Positions 1 through 9,391 are shown, counted from the first letter of the stretch. The stretch is DNA of 11,420 bases from Larix sibirica (GCA_004151065.3 NWUY0300006373.1:73297-84716), one strand, 5' to 3'. The notes: generated by a model not told the origin, from the letters alone. Numbers and translations: made by a program.

Positions 1-28
1 CATGTTCCCTCCCTTCAGTGGGATTGAG

Positions 29-45
29 GGATGGGGATGTGACAA
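29..45 (+). other. polypurine tract / LTR-start-like junction
   Basis: A purine-rich stretch (ggatggggA) runs directly into TGTGACA at 38. Plant Ty3/gypsy elements typically have a purine tract just before the 3' LTR, which begins with TG. No matching LTR end or second copy can be seen in the window, so this is only suggestive. Confidence 0.25.
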
Positions 46-1350
46 TTTTCTTCATGAGGACTTGGTCACTCGAGCCTAGTCATCGGTAGACTATGCCTCT
101 TCACTCAAGGCATGTCCATACCTTTTTCCTTGAGCTACCTATTTCCAAAACCTGTTGCTCCTAACGCTTTCTCAACCCTTGGACGTTTACTTATTATGTG
201 TGGTGTTTACTTAACCAGTTATGCTTAGACAAAATACCAAAGCATACACAAAGCAAACCACAAGAACAACACAAGTATGTTCAGTGCCCAAACCAGGCAC
301 CGACAAGCCTTTTATTGAAGTAATATACAAAGGTGCGTTTGACACCTTATTGCCGATACCCTCTTATAAACAATAGTTAAATGTGGGAAACCCTACCCAC
401 TTCATCCTTGGTTGTCTATGGGTTTTCCTAGTACCAATGGTATTTCCTGCTCTCGACAACACTTTATGCCAATGGTTTCACCACTTGTTGATGGGTATGT
501 TCACCTTAAACCTTGTTGTTGGTGCCTTGTTGTTCTCCTCCAATTCTATCAGATGCAGCACTTCGTCTTCAATACATCGAATTTCCTCTTGACAACACTC
601 ATTCATTGGAAAGCTTATTCCCTTATCCTTTGTCATGGAGAGTATATCCTTGGGAAACCCTTCAACCTAGAATTGGCTCCCTGTTAGACTTGGTCTCTCT
701 TCCCATCCTCTTCCAACATATTTCCTTGGCTTGCTATCACAAGCATGAGGCTTAGCTCACCTCAACACCCTTGGTATTTAGCTTGTTGAGCCTCACAAGT
801 ATGGTTTCCTCCTTTGCCTCAAGTGCACCCAACTATTTATATGATAGATATTCCCATCCTCTCTCATGAGTGGGCGACCAACTTCACGAAATTATTTCCT
901 AAGGTGCCCAATGGAATCCACATATGCCCACATTTTGCAATCATTTTCCCCCTCATCGACGTATCTCACCACTGTGTCTTGGGAAAGTGGACCTGATGGT
1001 TCTTAGGCCTTTAGATAAACTTCTTGCGATGCGCCCAAGTGTCATATTTCCAATGTGCCTTTGGAACCTTGTGTCAGGAACTCTCCTTGGAACCCTATGC
1101 AAGTCTTCTTGGTCGCTACATGTGCTAATGTTGAAGCCTCCTCTTTGATCCCCTTCATTGAATGACACTTCACGGAAGCCCCCTATCATGCATGCATGCC
1201 CATCCAATCATCTTTTCCCACGACTGCCATGTGTGCTCCCGAATGCACCCATCTTTCCAACTAGTGACTTGGTCACGCATGGGTGTGCTTGTTGCTAGTG
1301 CATCCAAGACCTTCGATGGTTAATTTAGTGTGGTTTGGTCACCTGCCCCA

Positions 1351-1369
1351 AGGTAGGGATGTTATAAGA
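1351..1369 (+). other. second polypurine tract / LTR-start-like junction
   Basis: AGGTAGGGA followed by TGTTATAAG at 1360 has the same layout as the junction at 38 (purine run, then TGT-A-A). It also coincides with a change from mixed to AT-rich composition. It may be the start of another decayed LTR; no partner terminus was found. Confidence 0.22.
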
Positions 1370-1565
1370 TTACTTATGTTTTTTTTATTTTTCCAATAGT
1401 TTTACAAAGGGTGAACAATCTAACTTCTTAACAAATTGCATGTAGTTTAAAGAAATAAATAAATAATAACTTAAGTGCACAGTTTGAAGGCTTAAAGAAA
1501 TAATGAACTATACAAAAGATGCAACTAATTAATAATAAATGATACTTTAGATTTGAAAGTGTGCT

Positions 1566-1574
1566 CTCATGGAA
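1566..1574. repeat. left 9-bp target site duplication of the MITE
   Basis: ctcatggaa lies immediately outside the left inverted repeat and recurs at 1868-1876. The match extends two bases further left (ct) into the right TIR, so the exact boundary is uncertain by 2 bp (9 to 11 bp). Confidence 0.65.
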
Positions 1575-1623
1575 GGAGTAGGATATCCTAGTTCATCCAA
1601 AATGGCCCGGATTTCTTTGTTTT
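1575..1623 (+). repeat. left terminal inverted repeat of the MITE
   Basis: This arm begins GGAGTAGGATATCC and contains the perfect 17-bp core at 1592-1608 (ttcatccaaaatggccc). Pairing with the right arm fades after about 1623. GGATATCC at 1581-1588 is itself palindromic. Confidence 0.7.
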
Positions 1624-1819
1624 TAGGTGAAATTTTGAGTAACAAATGCAACAGATAATTAAGTACCATACATAGTTTGATGGATCAAAGTGCCAAGGAC
1701 ATATTTTTTCCATTCCCTAGAGGGTTTGAGGGCCACTAATTCGACCCAAAACCTAAAAAATTCCACAAACAACATGAAAATATGTCAAAATTAGATTTTT
1801 TACTTGACTAGATTCCAAC

Positions 1820-1867
1820 GAAAGTAAACAAATTTAGGGCCATTTTGGATGAAGGATATCATACTCT
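1820..1867 (-). repeat. right terminal inverted repeat of the MITE
   Basis: Read on the minus strand from 1867 it begins AGAGTATGATATCC, then the same 17-bp core (1837-1853) found in the left arm. It lacks three bases (TAG) present in the left arm, so the two arms have diverged by substitution and a small indel. Confidence 0.7.
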
Positions 1868-1876
1868 CTCATGGAA
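1868..1876. repeat. right 9-bp target site duplication of the MITE
   Basis: ctcatggaa lies immediately outside the right inverted repeat and is identical to 1566-1574. It merges directly into the readable part of the old LINE ORF1 remnant. Confidence 0.65.
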
Positions 1877-2644
1877 ATGTGTGTTCTTGGTGAAGTGTCA
1901 TATTGGGGTTTCACCCTCATGTTCCATATCACATTGCCTTATTCATGAAAATATGGTGGCCTGATTTCAACCCTTACACCGAAGCCTTGTCCCTAGTTTG
2001 CTTTGGTGAGATTGCCATATTTTCCCTAGAAGTCTATATCCCAAATCCCTAGAACCTATTGGATATGTATTGGGAAAGTTTGTATGTAGTGATGAAGCCA
2101 CTATGGCTAAATCGTTTACTACCTTCGCTCGTCATTGTATTTACAGAGATCTAAGGATTCCATATCAATTCATCTTACCATATGGAAACCATAACTTGAT
2201 CTAGTTTGTGTATTATGAGCATATTTAATTTTGGTATTGGGCATTTTTTGAGTAAGAGAACCTAGTGGCTTCCTACCCAAAACTTAAAAGGGCCTTGAGT
2301 GTATTAATGTGAATCAACATTGTTTGTCTTAGTGGAATAACTTGAAGAACATGCTCAACAAGGTGGAGCCTTCCAAGCCTTTTGCAGACATCCTCAATGT
2401 GACTACAATCATTTGCAGATCTGATACCTCTGGTCCTTCTCATAATTTCCTCCCCTTTATCGCCCCTCACAAGGCTGAGGAAAGGACCTTTGACAAACAA
2501 AAATACACATAGGAAACCTTAGTGGTGTTGGGATCCTCCTTTGGATTAGGGAAAAGGAGGCATGATTCTAATTCTTCTGACCATGATGATGCAACCGGTC
2601 TTCAAATCCTTGAAGAGAATATTCAACTAATGTATGAATGTCCC
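1871..2644 (+). pseudogene. old LINE ORF1 remnant (DUF4283-like domain plus ruined zinc knuckle)
   Basis: Three frames in succession align to the ORF1 of the younger LINE downstream. Near 1889-1930 there is GFTLMF against its GFFTIIF. Near 1939-2040, a W..DFNP....A segment and SLEVY match its FNP and LP-EYW blocks. From about 2045 there is SLEPIGYVLGKF, then FARHCIYRDL, against its DIGNTLGTYV and YARICIYMHI. From about 2208, VYYEHI leads without gaps into a knuckle-like block. All four ligands of that CX2CX4HX4C block are replaced: Cys by Tyr (TAT), Cys by Phe (TTT), His by Asn (AAC) and Cys by Tyr (TAC). A further 104-codon stretch (2333-2644, one TAG at 2510) includes KRRHDSNSSDHDD and may be the hydrophilic tail; that part is weaker. 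There are at least two frameshifts and several stops. No ORF2 motif follows, so only an ORF1 fragment seems to survive. Confidence 0.55.
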
Positions 2645-3711
2645 TAGTGCCTCAACTAGGGGTGAAGACTATGTTAACATAGGATTTGACCTTATAAATC
2701 TAAGTGTTAATCTATAGTACATATTCATGGATATCATTTAGGGTGATATCAGTGTTACAAAGTTTTCCATTTAGAATTTGGTTCATGAGTACATTACAAG
2801 GTGGATTAGTTAGTCAATCTACTAATGAATCATCAACAGTTCATGAGTACTTTTTAGACTTGGCACGTGGTCGGATTTCTTTATTATCATGGTATAGTTC
2901 AAATAGATTCTTTATGTATATGTATAGGTAAATATGCCTTAGGTACATATGGAGAAGTGATACAACAGCAATGGGTGCCACAAACTTACATATCCAGTGG
3001 CATATTCAAAGTATGGGAGGTAGAAGACCCCCATAGGGTGTGATAAGGGTGATTTGCAATAATTTGATCATGTTTTTGGACAAATTTTGGGAAGATATAC
3101 ATGGGGTTCAATTTCTAGGCAAATCTAAGAAAATGTTATTTTTAGCAACTGTCATTTTTAATTGTTTTGGGAGACTAGTTCGATGGATGATGCGATTTCA
3201 TATTTGAGGACCTAGTTGGAAGATTTGTGTACATTTTGTTTTCGTTAGTTTCCAAGGACAATCTATTTTTAGTGGGTAACTAGATATATAAGGAACTAGT
3301 GTGGTGTAGAACACTAGTGTCAAATTTGAAGCCATTTCGAGCACTTTAAACTTTCAAGGACTATGTGTGTTTTGGCATTCTCTATATATGGCTTGATGGG
3401 GACATAGGGATATATCAACTATTTTTAGACCATGTTGATCCCTGGGAGGCTTACATATGACCTTAGTGGGTGTGAGCTACTTGATGACGCTTTATTTGAC
3501 CTAATTTGATCTTAGATCATCCATAAGCAATTGATAAGGTATTGTGTCTTGCTTAGGGTTTGGATTTTCTATCTTTGCTATCTTGGATAAGGTTATCCAA
3601 ATCCCTATTTTTATGCCTTATATTTTTTCCAGAAATAAGCTAACCTAATTTTATATTTTAAAAGTCTACAATCATGGTTCTAAATTAATCCGTTTATAGG
3701 AATCTTGAAGT
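2645..3711. other. AT-rich interval without a recognisable gene
   Basis: Stops are frequent in all six frames. The longest open piece (about 2704-2931, + strand, no ATG start) resembles nothing I know and contains no catalytic motif. No inverted or tandem repeat stands out, and no tRNA or rRNA is visible. Composition changes to GC-balanced, C/T-rich sequence near 3700-3715, where the younger LINE appears to begin. The interval may include more decayed LINE sequence, but I cannot align it. Confidence 0.5.
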
Positions 3712-3836
3712 TTTGGCTCCGGATCTCTGAGCTTTGCCCTGCTGCATGCAATTCATAGGGTTCTGAGCCACCCCCAGCTACCTCACCCTATCGCGTCCTC
3801 CCTCTTTTCATTGATCCTCCGCTCCGGGTACAACCC
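3712..3836 (+). other. probable LINE 5' leader (5' UTR)
   Basis: A pyrimidine-rich stretch (ctcaccctatcgcgtcctccctctt near 3781-3806) lies just upstream of the ORF1 ATG at 3837 and differs sharply in composition from the AT-rich flank. LINEs start with an untranslated leader holding an internal promoter; no promoter element can be pinned down here. The exact 5' end is inferred. Confidence 0.4.
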
Positions 3837-5529
3837 ATGGAAAATTCTCTGGGAGGGGTCGAGGGCCCCTCTGGCACGATCCCCTCGTCCTCCAACCCTG
3901 TTGCCTCTATACAAATCGGGATGGATGAGGTACTTCTAACGTACCCTGAAGCCTCGAATGCACAAAAGAATCCGTCAATCCCCATTCAGACATCTGGAAC
4001 AAAATCATGCATAGCGAAAGCTACGGAAAGACCTCAACTAACGCTCCCGGCTGAACACATCAATTCCTGTGCGCAGAAACTCAGGGATCATGCCCTAGTC
4101 GGAAATTCATTGGATTTTGGCCAACAGAGCAAGCCCTTCGTGGATGGATAATGGCCAAATGGAAACCCAAAGCACACTTCGATCTATAGCTTGGTTCGAA
4201 AGGCTTCTTCACCATCATATTCCACCGGTTGGATGACAAAGCAGGAGTTGAGGATGGAGGCCCTTATTTCTTCAACTCCGCAGGATTATACTTTCGACAC
4301 TGGATGAAAATATTTAACCCTAATAAGGAGGATTTCACATGGGCACCAGTCTGGATAAGGATGTACTCATTACCTTAAGAGTACTGGGACGAAGACATGC
4401 TCCAGGACATTGGCAACACCCTTGGAACCTATGTCAGAACAGTAGAACAAACAAGGAACAGTAAGTACACCTCTTATGCTCGCATATGCATTTACATGCA
4501 CATAGCCAAGTCTTTACCCGACTCAATTTGCCTTAACCATGAAGATTCGGAATGGGTTCAACCTTTAGACTATGAGCATGTTCCTTTCAGATGCAAAAGA
4601 TGTCATGAACACGACCATTTGTATCGTGACTGTCACCTCAATAATAGCAACCTACAGGAAGCTAACAAAGAAGATGAGGGTTTCCAAAAATATAGGAAAA
4701 AAAGAAGACATCATCACAAGGTACCCACAGAGGAGAAAAAGTCCACAGAGGGGAAAAAAACCACTGACCCATCCACCAGCAATAGCTTCACCATTTTGGA
4801 AGGGAAACCGGAAGATCTTGCAGCGAAGGACCCACAACCTGAAGATCCAGTCCTTACCCAAATGACAAATGATCAAATCTAGAAATATACCCCTGAGAAG
4901 AATGGCAGCCCTATTGAAAAGGAGATGCCCAACGAAGGACAAGCCATGAAGGAGCACGGAATCCACAGGAATGAGCCAAAGCAGCTAGCAAGTAATCAAG
5001 GACCTTATTCACTCATGGATGAGGAAATGGTCGAGCTCGACCTAGGGGAGCTAGACATCCTGAGTCTGGAAGATGCATGCACCAAAAAAGCCTTCAACTC
5101 TATCCCACCCAAACAAATCTAGCTTTTGAAAGAGGCCCTAAGCAAAGTCAAACACCTCAAACTGGGGGTACACAATCTTCCCCAAAAAGAGAAGTTCAAA
5201 ACGCAAAGGGACAAGCCATGAAGGAGCACGGAATCCAAGGGAACAAGCCAAAGCAGCTAGCAAGTAATCAAGGACCTTATTCACTCATGGATGAGGAAAT
5301 GGTCGAGCTCGACTTAGGGGAGCTAGACATCCTAAGTTTGGAAGATGCATGCACCAAAAAATCCTTCAGCTCTATCCCACCCAAACAAATCCAGCTTTTG
5401 AAAGAGGCCCTGAGCAAAGTCAAACACCTCAAACTGGGAGTACACAATCTTCCCCAAAAAGAGAAGTTCAAAACGCAAAGGGACTCCAAGAAGAGAGGAA
5501 GGAAAACTGATCTTCAGAGGATTAGTTAG
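3837..5529 (+). pseudogene. LINE ORF1: DUF4283-like RNA-binding protein with CCHC knuckle, broken
   Basis: ORF1 protein coats LINE RNA to form the retrotransposition particle. The ATG at 3837 opens a Ser/Pro-rich N-terminus of about 88 residues. A 1-bp loss near 4101-4105 shifts the frame, after which the DUF4283-like core is clear: WPTEQALRGWI, GSKGFFTIIF, GLYFRHW, FNP, APVWIRMYSLP, EYW, DIGNTLG, YTSYARICIY, then DYEHVPFRC. The CCHC knuckle (CX2CX4HX4C) lies at 4593-4634 with all four ligands intact. A Lys/His-rich basic patch and an acidic, Pro-rich tail follow. Stops interrupt it at 4187 (TAG), 4376 (TAA, between LP and EYW), 4880 (TAG) and 5120 (TAG). A 272-bp tandem duplication breaks the frame again at about 5209, giving a TGA at 5219; the second copy and tail are read in another frame to 5529. 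ORF2 begins 77 bp downstream. Domain identity rests on motif pattern from memory, not a search. Confidence 0.8.
4937..5480 (+). repeat. 272-bp tandem duplication inside ORF1 tail
   Basis: Copy 1 is 4937-5208 and copy 2 is 5209-5480. They align without gaps with 12 differences in 272 positions (about 4.4%), of which 10 are transitions and 2 transversions. GGAC occurs at the start of both copies and again at 5481, a short homology that could have mediated unequal exchange or slippage. The length is not a multiple of three, so translation through copy 1 hits TGA at 5219 just after the junction. Copy 2 keeps CAG where copy 1 has the premature TAG at 5120, so the stop's origin can be read from the sequence itself. 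Confidence 0.95.
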
Positions 5530-5606
5530 TTAGGAACCAAACTAGTTGAATCAGGGCCATATGCCCAGTTAACGGAGTTCTTCCCCACTGCCTTACAAGG
5601 TTCCCA

Positions 5607-6300
5607 ATGCAACTAATCTCCTAGAACGTGAGAGGGCTCAATGGACCTACCAAGCACCGTATGTTAAAGCACAAAATCATGCAAGATTCACCCTCTGTCA
5701 TCTTCCTACAAGAAACCAAAACCACTTATGAGAAAGTCCACCCCCTTCTGTCCAAGCTTTGGAAGGGATGCCAAGTCATAGCAATTGATGCCTTGGGAGC
5801 TTCCGGGGGAATTGTGTTAGCCTGGAATCCCACCCTTCTAACCCTGAATTATTTTTCCACCACGGCCCACTCCCTTTCTGCCTCTTTTCACATTCTGGGC
5901 ACTAACCTCTCTGGCCACCTCATGAACTTTTACGGGACTCGAGCTCCCGCTGCTAAACTTAAACTCCTTGATATGATCTCCCGGTTCACCTCGCAGCATC
6001 CTAAATCCATTCTCATTCTTGGAGGGGATTTCAATATGATTACTTCTCTGCAGGAAAAAAAAGGAGGTCACTGCTTTCTCACACCTGAAGACACCCTCTT
6101 CAAAAATTGCATAAGTGATTGCGACCTCATTGATCCTCGACCAACGGAAGGATTTCTCACCTGGAACAATTGTAGAGGAGGCATACATCAAATTGCTTCT
6201 CGTCTTGACCGCTTCCTGATCTCTGAAAAATCCATTGACTTGGGAGGTCTTCTCACCATGGCGGTTCTACTCTCTGCGGGCTCAGATCACTGATCGATTT
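5607..6300 (+). other. ORF2 AP-like endonuclease domain
   Basis: This domain nicks target DNA to expose the 3' OH that primes reverse transcription. The expected active-site residues are all present: Asn in NVRGLN, Glu in QETK (codon 5712), Asp and Asn in GGDFNM (codons 6027 and 6033), Asp in SRLDRFL, and the final SDH (6282-6290). Only two stops touch it: the TAG at 5622 where SWN is expected, and the TGA at 6291 just after SDH. The 221 codons between them are uninterrupted, the longest clean run in this element. Confidence 0.88.
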
Positions 6301-6924
6301 CTCTCAACTGGCTTCACTCGGGTAATAAAAAATTCCGACCCTTTCACTTTGAAATTTTTTGGTTAACTCATCCTTCCTTTCAGGACACTGTTCGTAACTG
6401 GTGGCTCAATATGAAGATGGATGGCCGGTCCAAAATGGCCATCTTTCACAAGAAACTAAAGATGCTCAGATCCCAGCTGAGAATCTGGAACAAGACAACT
6501 TTTGGCAATATATTCATGGAAAAGAGTGAGTTGGAAAAAAACCTAGAGAACATCCAAAAGGACATCATGGAACAGGGACAGACTGAAGATCTCAAACAAA
6601 AGCAAATAGAAAAACTCAAATAGCTGGACATCCCCTGTGAGCAAGAAGAAATCCTGTGGAAGCATAAATCCAGAATCAACTGGCTCAAAGAAGGGGAGAA
6701 AAACACCACATTCTTCCACCGTACCACTATACAGCATAGAATGCACAACATGATAAATACCTTAAAATCTGCAACAGGAAGTGATATACGAGACCAAGAG
6801 GAGATTGAGCAAGAGCTTGTTACTCATTTCAAGGCCTTGCTCACTGAGGAGGAGGATGATAGGGCTCGAGCCATAAGCAGGGTCACCAACCACATCCCCT
6901 CCATCCTCACGATTGAGCATAATG

Positions 6925-7950
6925 CCACTCATGAAGGAAATCTCTATGGCTGAACTAGAGGCTATTTTCAATTAGATGGAAGAAGGTAAAGCCCCTGGAC
7001 CAGATGGTTTCACCATCAACTTCTTTCACTATTGTTGGGACATCCTAAAACGAGAGGTTTTAGAATTGATTGAAGAATCCAGAACCAAACAGTGGGTGCT
7101 CCCTGTGCTCAACTCTACCTTTCTCACCCTCATCCCTAAAGATACCAGTTCCAGCACCCCTGGTAAGTTCAAGCCCATTTCCCTTTGCAATGTGGTCTAT
7201 AAAATTATGACCAAATTCGTAGCCAACCGTCTTAAAGTACTCCTACCTATCCTGATATCGCCTGAACAAACTGGCTACGTGGTAGGGCATCAAATCCTGG
7301 ATGGAATCATACTTTCCCATGAAATGATTCACTCTTTAAAAACCACAAAAACCCCTGGGATGATGGTCAAGTTTGATCTCTCGAAGGCCTTTGACAAGCT
7401 CAGTTGGAAATTCATTGAGAAAATGCTCCTGGCTTTTGGGTTTTGTCAATATTGGACCAACTAGATCTTGTCCCTCACCTCTACCGCCTTCTTCTCCATC
7501 CTTTTCAACGGGTACCCCTCCCCTACCTTCTCCCCCTCCAGAGGCATTCGTCAAGGGGACCCCCTCTCCCCCTTCCTCTTCATTCTCATGGTCGAGGGTC
7601 TGGGCAGAATGCTTAAGGCCAAGATCTCAATTGGTACTCTCAGGGGCATTTCCTTACATGGAAACCCCCCCACTGCCTATCATCAATTTGTGGATGACAA
7701 CCTTCTTTTCATGCACCCATCTGTCCAGGAGGCCTCAGCCCTTAAGCATATTTTGCAGACCTACTCAGAGGCCTCAGACACCACTGTGAACCTTGAAAAG
7801 TCCCAAATTTTATTCTTCCACACGGACCCTGCACTCAAAGAAATGTCTCTCGCATCCTGGGCTATTCTACGACTTCCCTCCCCTCCAAATACTTGGGTGC
7901 TCCTCTCTTCGACTCAACCATTAAGCATTCCTCCTGGAGAGAACTCCTTG
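6925..7950 (+). other. ORF2 reverse transcriptase domain
   Basis: The fingers contain EEGKAPGPDGF (6979-7011), LTLIPKD and PISLCNVVYKIMTKFVANRLK-type sequence. Motif A is FDLSKAFD, with the first catalytic Asp at 7375. Motif B is RGIRQGDPLSPF from 7540. Motif C is FVDD (the Asp pair at 7693-7698) where FADD is usual; a single C-to-T change would explain the Val. NLEKS and YLGAPLF follow as the D/E region. Stops at 6973 and 7462 and a frameshift near 7850 destroy it. The catalytic Asp triad itself is intact. Confidence 0.9.
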
Positions 7951-8788
7951 ACAAGCTTGAAAACAAAATATCCTCTTGGACTTTCCGCTCCCTTAACTTG
8001 CCCAGCAGAATTGTGCTTCTCAAGTCTGTCCTTCAATCCATGCCTCTTTATCTCTTCTCGGTCCTTGCAGCCCCCAAGTGGGTCCTAAAATTAATGAGAA
8101 AAATACAAAAGTCTTTCCTTTGGGGGGGAACCACAATAACCGCAAGTGGGACCTGGTGAAATGGGATACTCTCTGCATGCCTAAAAGACAAGGAGGCCTT
8201 GGGATTAGAGACCCGATAATCAACAATCAAGTCTTCTTAGCAAATATCTAGTGGAAATGGGTCACTGACACAGTATCCCCCTAGAGCCTTCTTTGGAACA
8301 ACAAATATGCCCCCCTCTGGCCGACGTAGCTACGCATCCGCTTCGGCCAAGATCCCCCAGGATCTCTAATCTGGAGAGCTACCAACTGTCAAAGAGCCCT
8401 CATTCAGCAACATAGTTTCTGGGAAGCTAGAGGTGGTCAATAGGAAAAAAATAAAATTGACTCTTGGCAACAACTTCCCTGCCTCCATACTCTCACTCTC
8501 TCTCCGGAACTCCAAACTCATTACATGCACAATAGTCATATCCCAATTTAGGACTACTGGATACCTTCTGAATCCAGCAAAATCCACATTTGGAAACCGC
8601 TCGGCCTTTGGACCCCACCTGTTCCTATAGATAGCATTGAGAAGCTCTGGCATGATCTTCATTCAAGACAAATCAAACTCAGTCATGATCTTGATATTCT
8701 TCGATGGGGGCACCTATCGGCAGGTACTTTCTCCACTAAAGAGGCCTACCACATTTTCACTGGAACTCCGGAAGAACAACCAAATCCC

Positions 8789-9000
8789 ATCTGGAAAAAA
8801 ATATGGGAATCTCAATTATGGCCTAAAGTCTCTCCCTTCCTCTGGCTCTTAGCTCACAGATGCATCTTAACCTGGGATAACATCCAAAGAAGAGGCATCC
8901 ATGGTCCTTCTTGGTGTCCCATGTGCGAAACCCATCCTGAAACCATTGACCACATGCTCATCTCTTGTGAAGTTTCCAATGTAATCTAGGACAAAGTGGC
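8789..9000 (+). other. ORF2 zf-RVT Cys/His region
   Basis: The characteristic block reads IWESQLWPKVSPFLWLLAH, then a C-X2-C-X8-H-X4-C array: Cys at 8915 and 8924, His at 8951, Cys at 8966. This matches the zf-RVT family found after RT in plant LINEs and is thought to help bind nucleic acid. All four ligands survive. It is followed by VI-stop-D, where IWD is expected (TAG at 8987). Confidence 0.8.
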
Positions 9001-9391
9001 CCAACTCTGCAATAGCACAAATAGAATCAAAGAAGACATTGTCCAAACCATTTCCGGATGGAATCCTATCCCCTTTCAGAGTGCCATTGTTAATCGTCTT
9101 TGGGAGCTCATCCTAGGACCGGTGGTGTGGAATATTTGGAAGGAGTGAAATAGACGAATCTTTGACTCCAAGAAAAAGAAGCCTCAAGAGATTTGGGACA
9201 CCCTCATCATAAACCTTCAGGAAACTCTCTCCCTGAAGCTCTGGAAACTCTCTAACTTCCCCACTCTCCCTACTGAAAGAGCCATCTTTGAAAACTGGAA
9301 CCTCCTCCTTCATCCCACTCCCTGCATTCCTCACAACTCCCCCCCTATCACGCCTAGTCCGGAGCATTGTAGTAAGCCCCCTCCTGCCTTC

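Larger units (their letters stand above)
1..1565. other. unassigned sequence, possibly LTR-retrotransposon derived; no gene seen
   Basis: No reading frame here resembles a protein I recognise on either strand, and the open frames are short and unlike any family. Two places look like the junction between a polypurine tract and the start of an LTR (TG...): near 29-45 and near 1351-1369. Composition is mixed up to about 1360. From there to 1565 it becomes very AT-rich, with a T run around 1377-1389 and AAATAAATAA-type stretches near 1450-1505. The first 1.36 kb could be a decayed LTR or internal piece of a Ty3/gypsy element, but I see no primer-binding site, protease, RT or integrase motif. Confidence 0.3.
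1575..1867. mobile_element. non-autonomous DNA transposon, Mutator-like MITE (about 293 bp)
   Basis: Long imperfect terminal inverted repeats bound an AT-rich interior with no coding capacity. The outer 14 bp of the two ends pair with two mismatches. After a 3-bp gap in one arm, 17 bp pair perfectly (1592-1608 against 1837-1853), and pairing then weakens over roughly 15 further bases. Outside the ends lies an identical 9-bp direct repeat, ctcatggaa. A 9-bp target duplication with long TIRs is the hallmark of Mutator-like elements; hAT elements would give 8 bp, PIF/Harbinger 3 bp and Tc1/Mariner TA. The element cannot encode a transposase and would have relied on one supplied in trans. Superfamily is inferred from duplication length and TIR style only. 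Confidence 0.65.

Noticed and set aside
383-1207. Several overlapping short open frames on both strands
   Set aside because: Most are 60-90 codons, overlap each other in different frames, several lack ATG starts, and none shows a motif or composition typical of a protein.
2273-2500. Minus-strand open frame of 75 codons
   Set aside because: It is short, resembles nothing, and lies opposite the decayed ORF1 tail whose + strand frame is open over the same stretch.
4652-4966. Hydrophobic minus-strand open frame opposite the ORF1 basic tail
   Set aside because: Antisense of Lys-rich AAA/AAG codons always reads as Phe/Leu; there is no start context or family signal.
4937-5480. Repeat array considered as CRISPR or satellite
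   Set aside because: There are only two copies of a 272-bp coding segment with no spacers; it is a tandem duplication.
5838-6191. Minus-strand open frame of 117 codons
   Set aside because: It is antisense to the endonuclease domain, whose + strand motifs are unambiguous.
7373-7789. Open + strand frame of 138 codons, rich in Pro and Ser
   Set aside because: It overlaps RT motifs A to C in the true frame; the Pro/Ser richness is the shifted reading of a C/T-rich stretch.
4187-9148. TAG reassigned or read through as a sense codon (amber recoding), given 13 TAG stops
   Set aside because: The same region has several frameshifts, plus TGA and TAA stops. The replaced residues vary (Trp, Gln, others), and one TAG has a CAG counterpart in the tandem copy. 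Mutational decay explains all of it.
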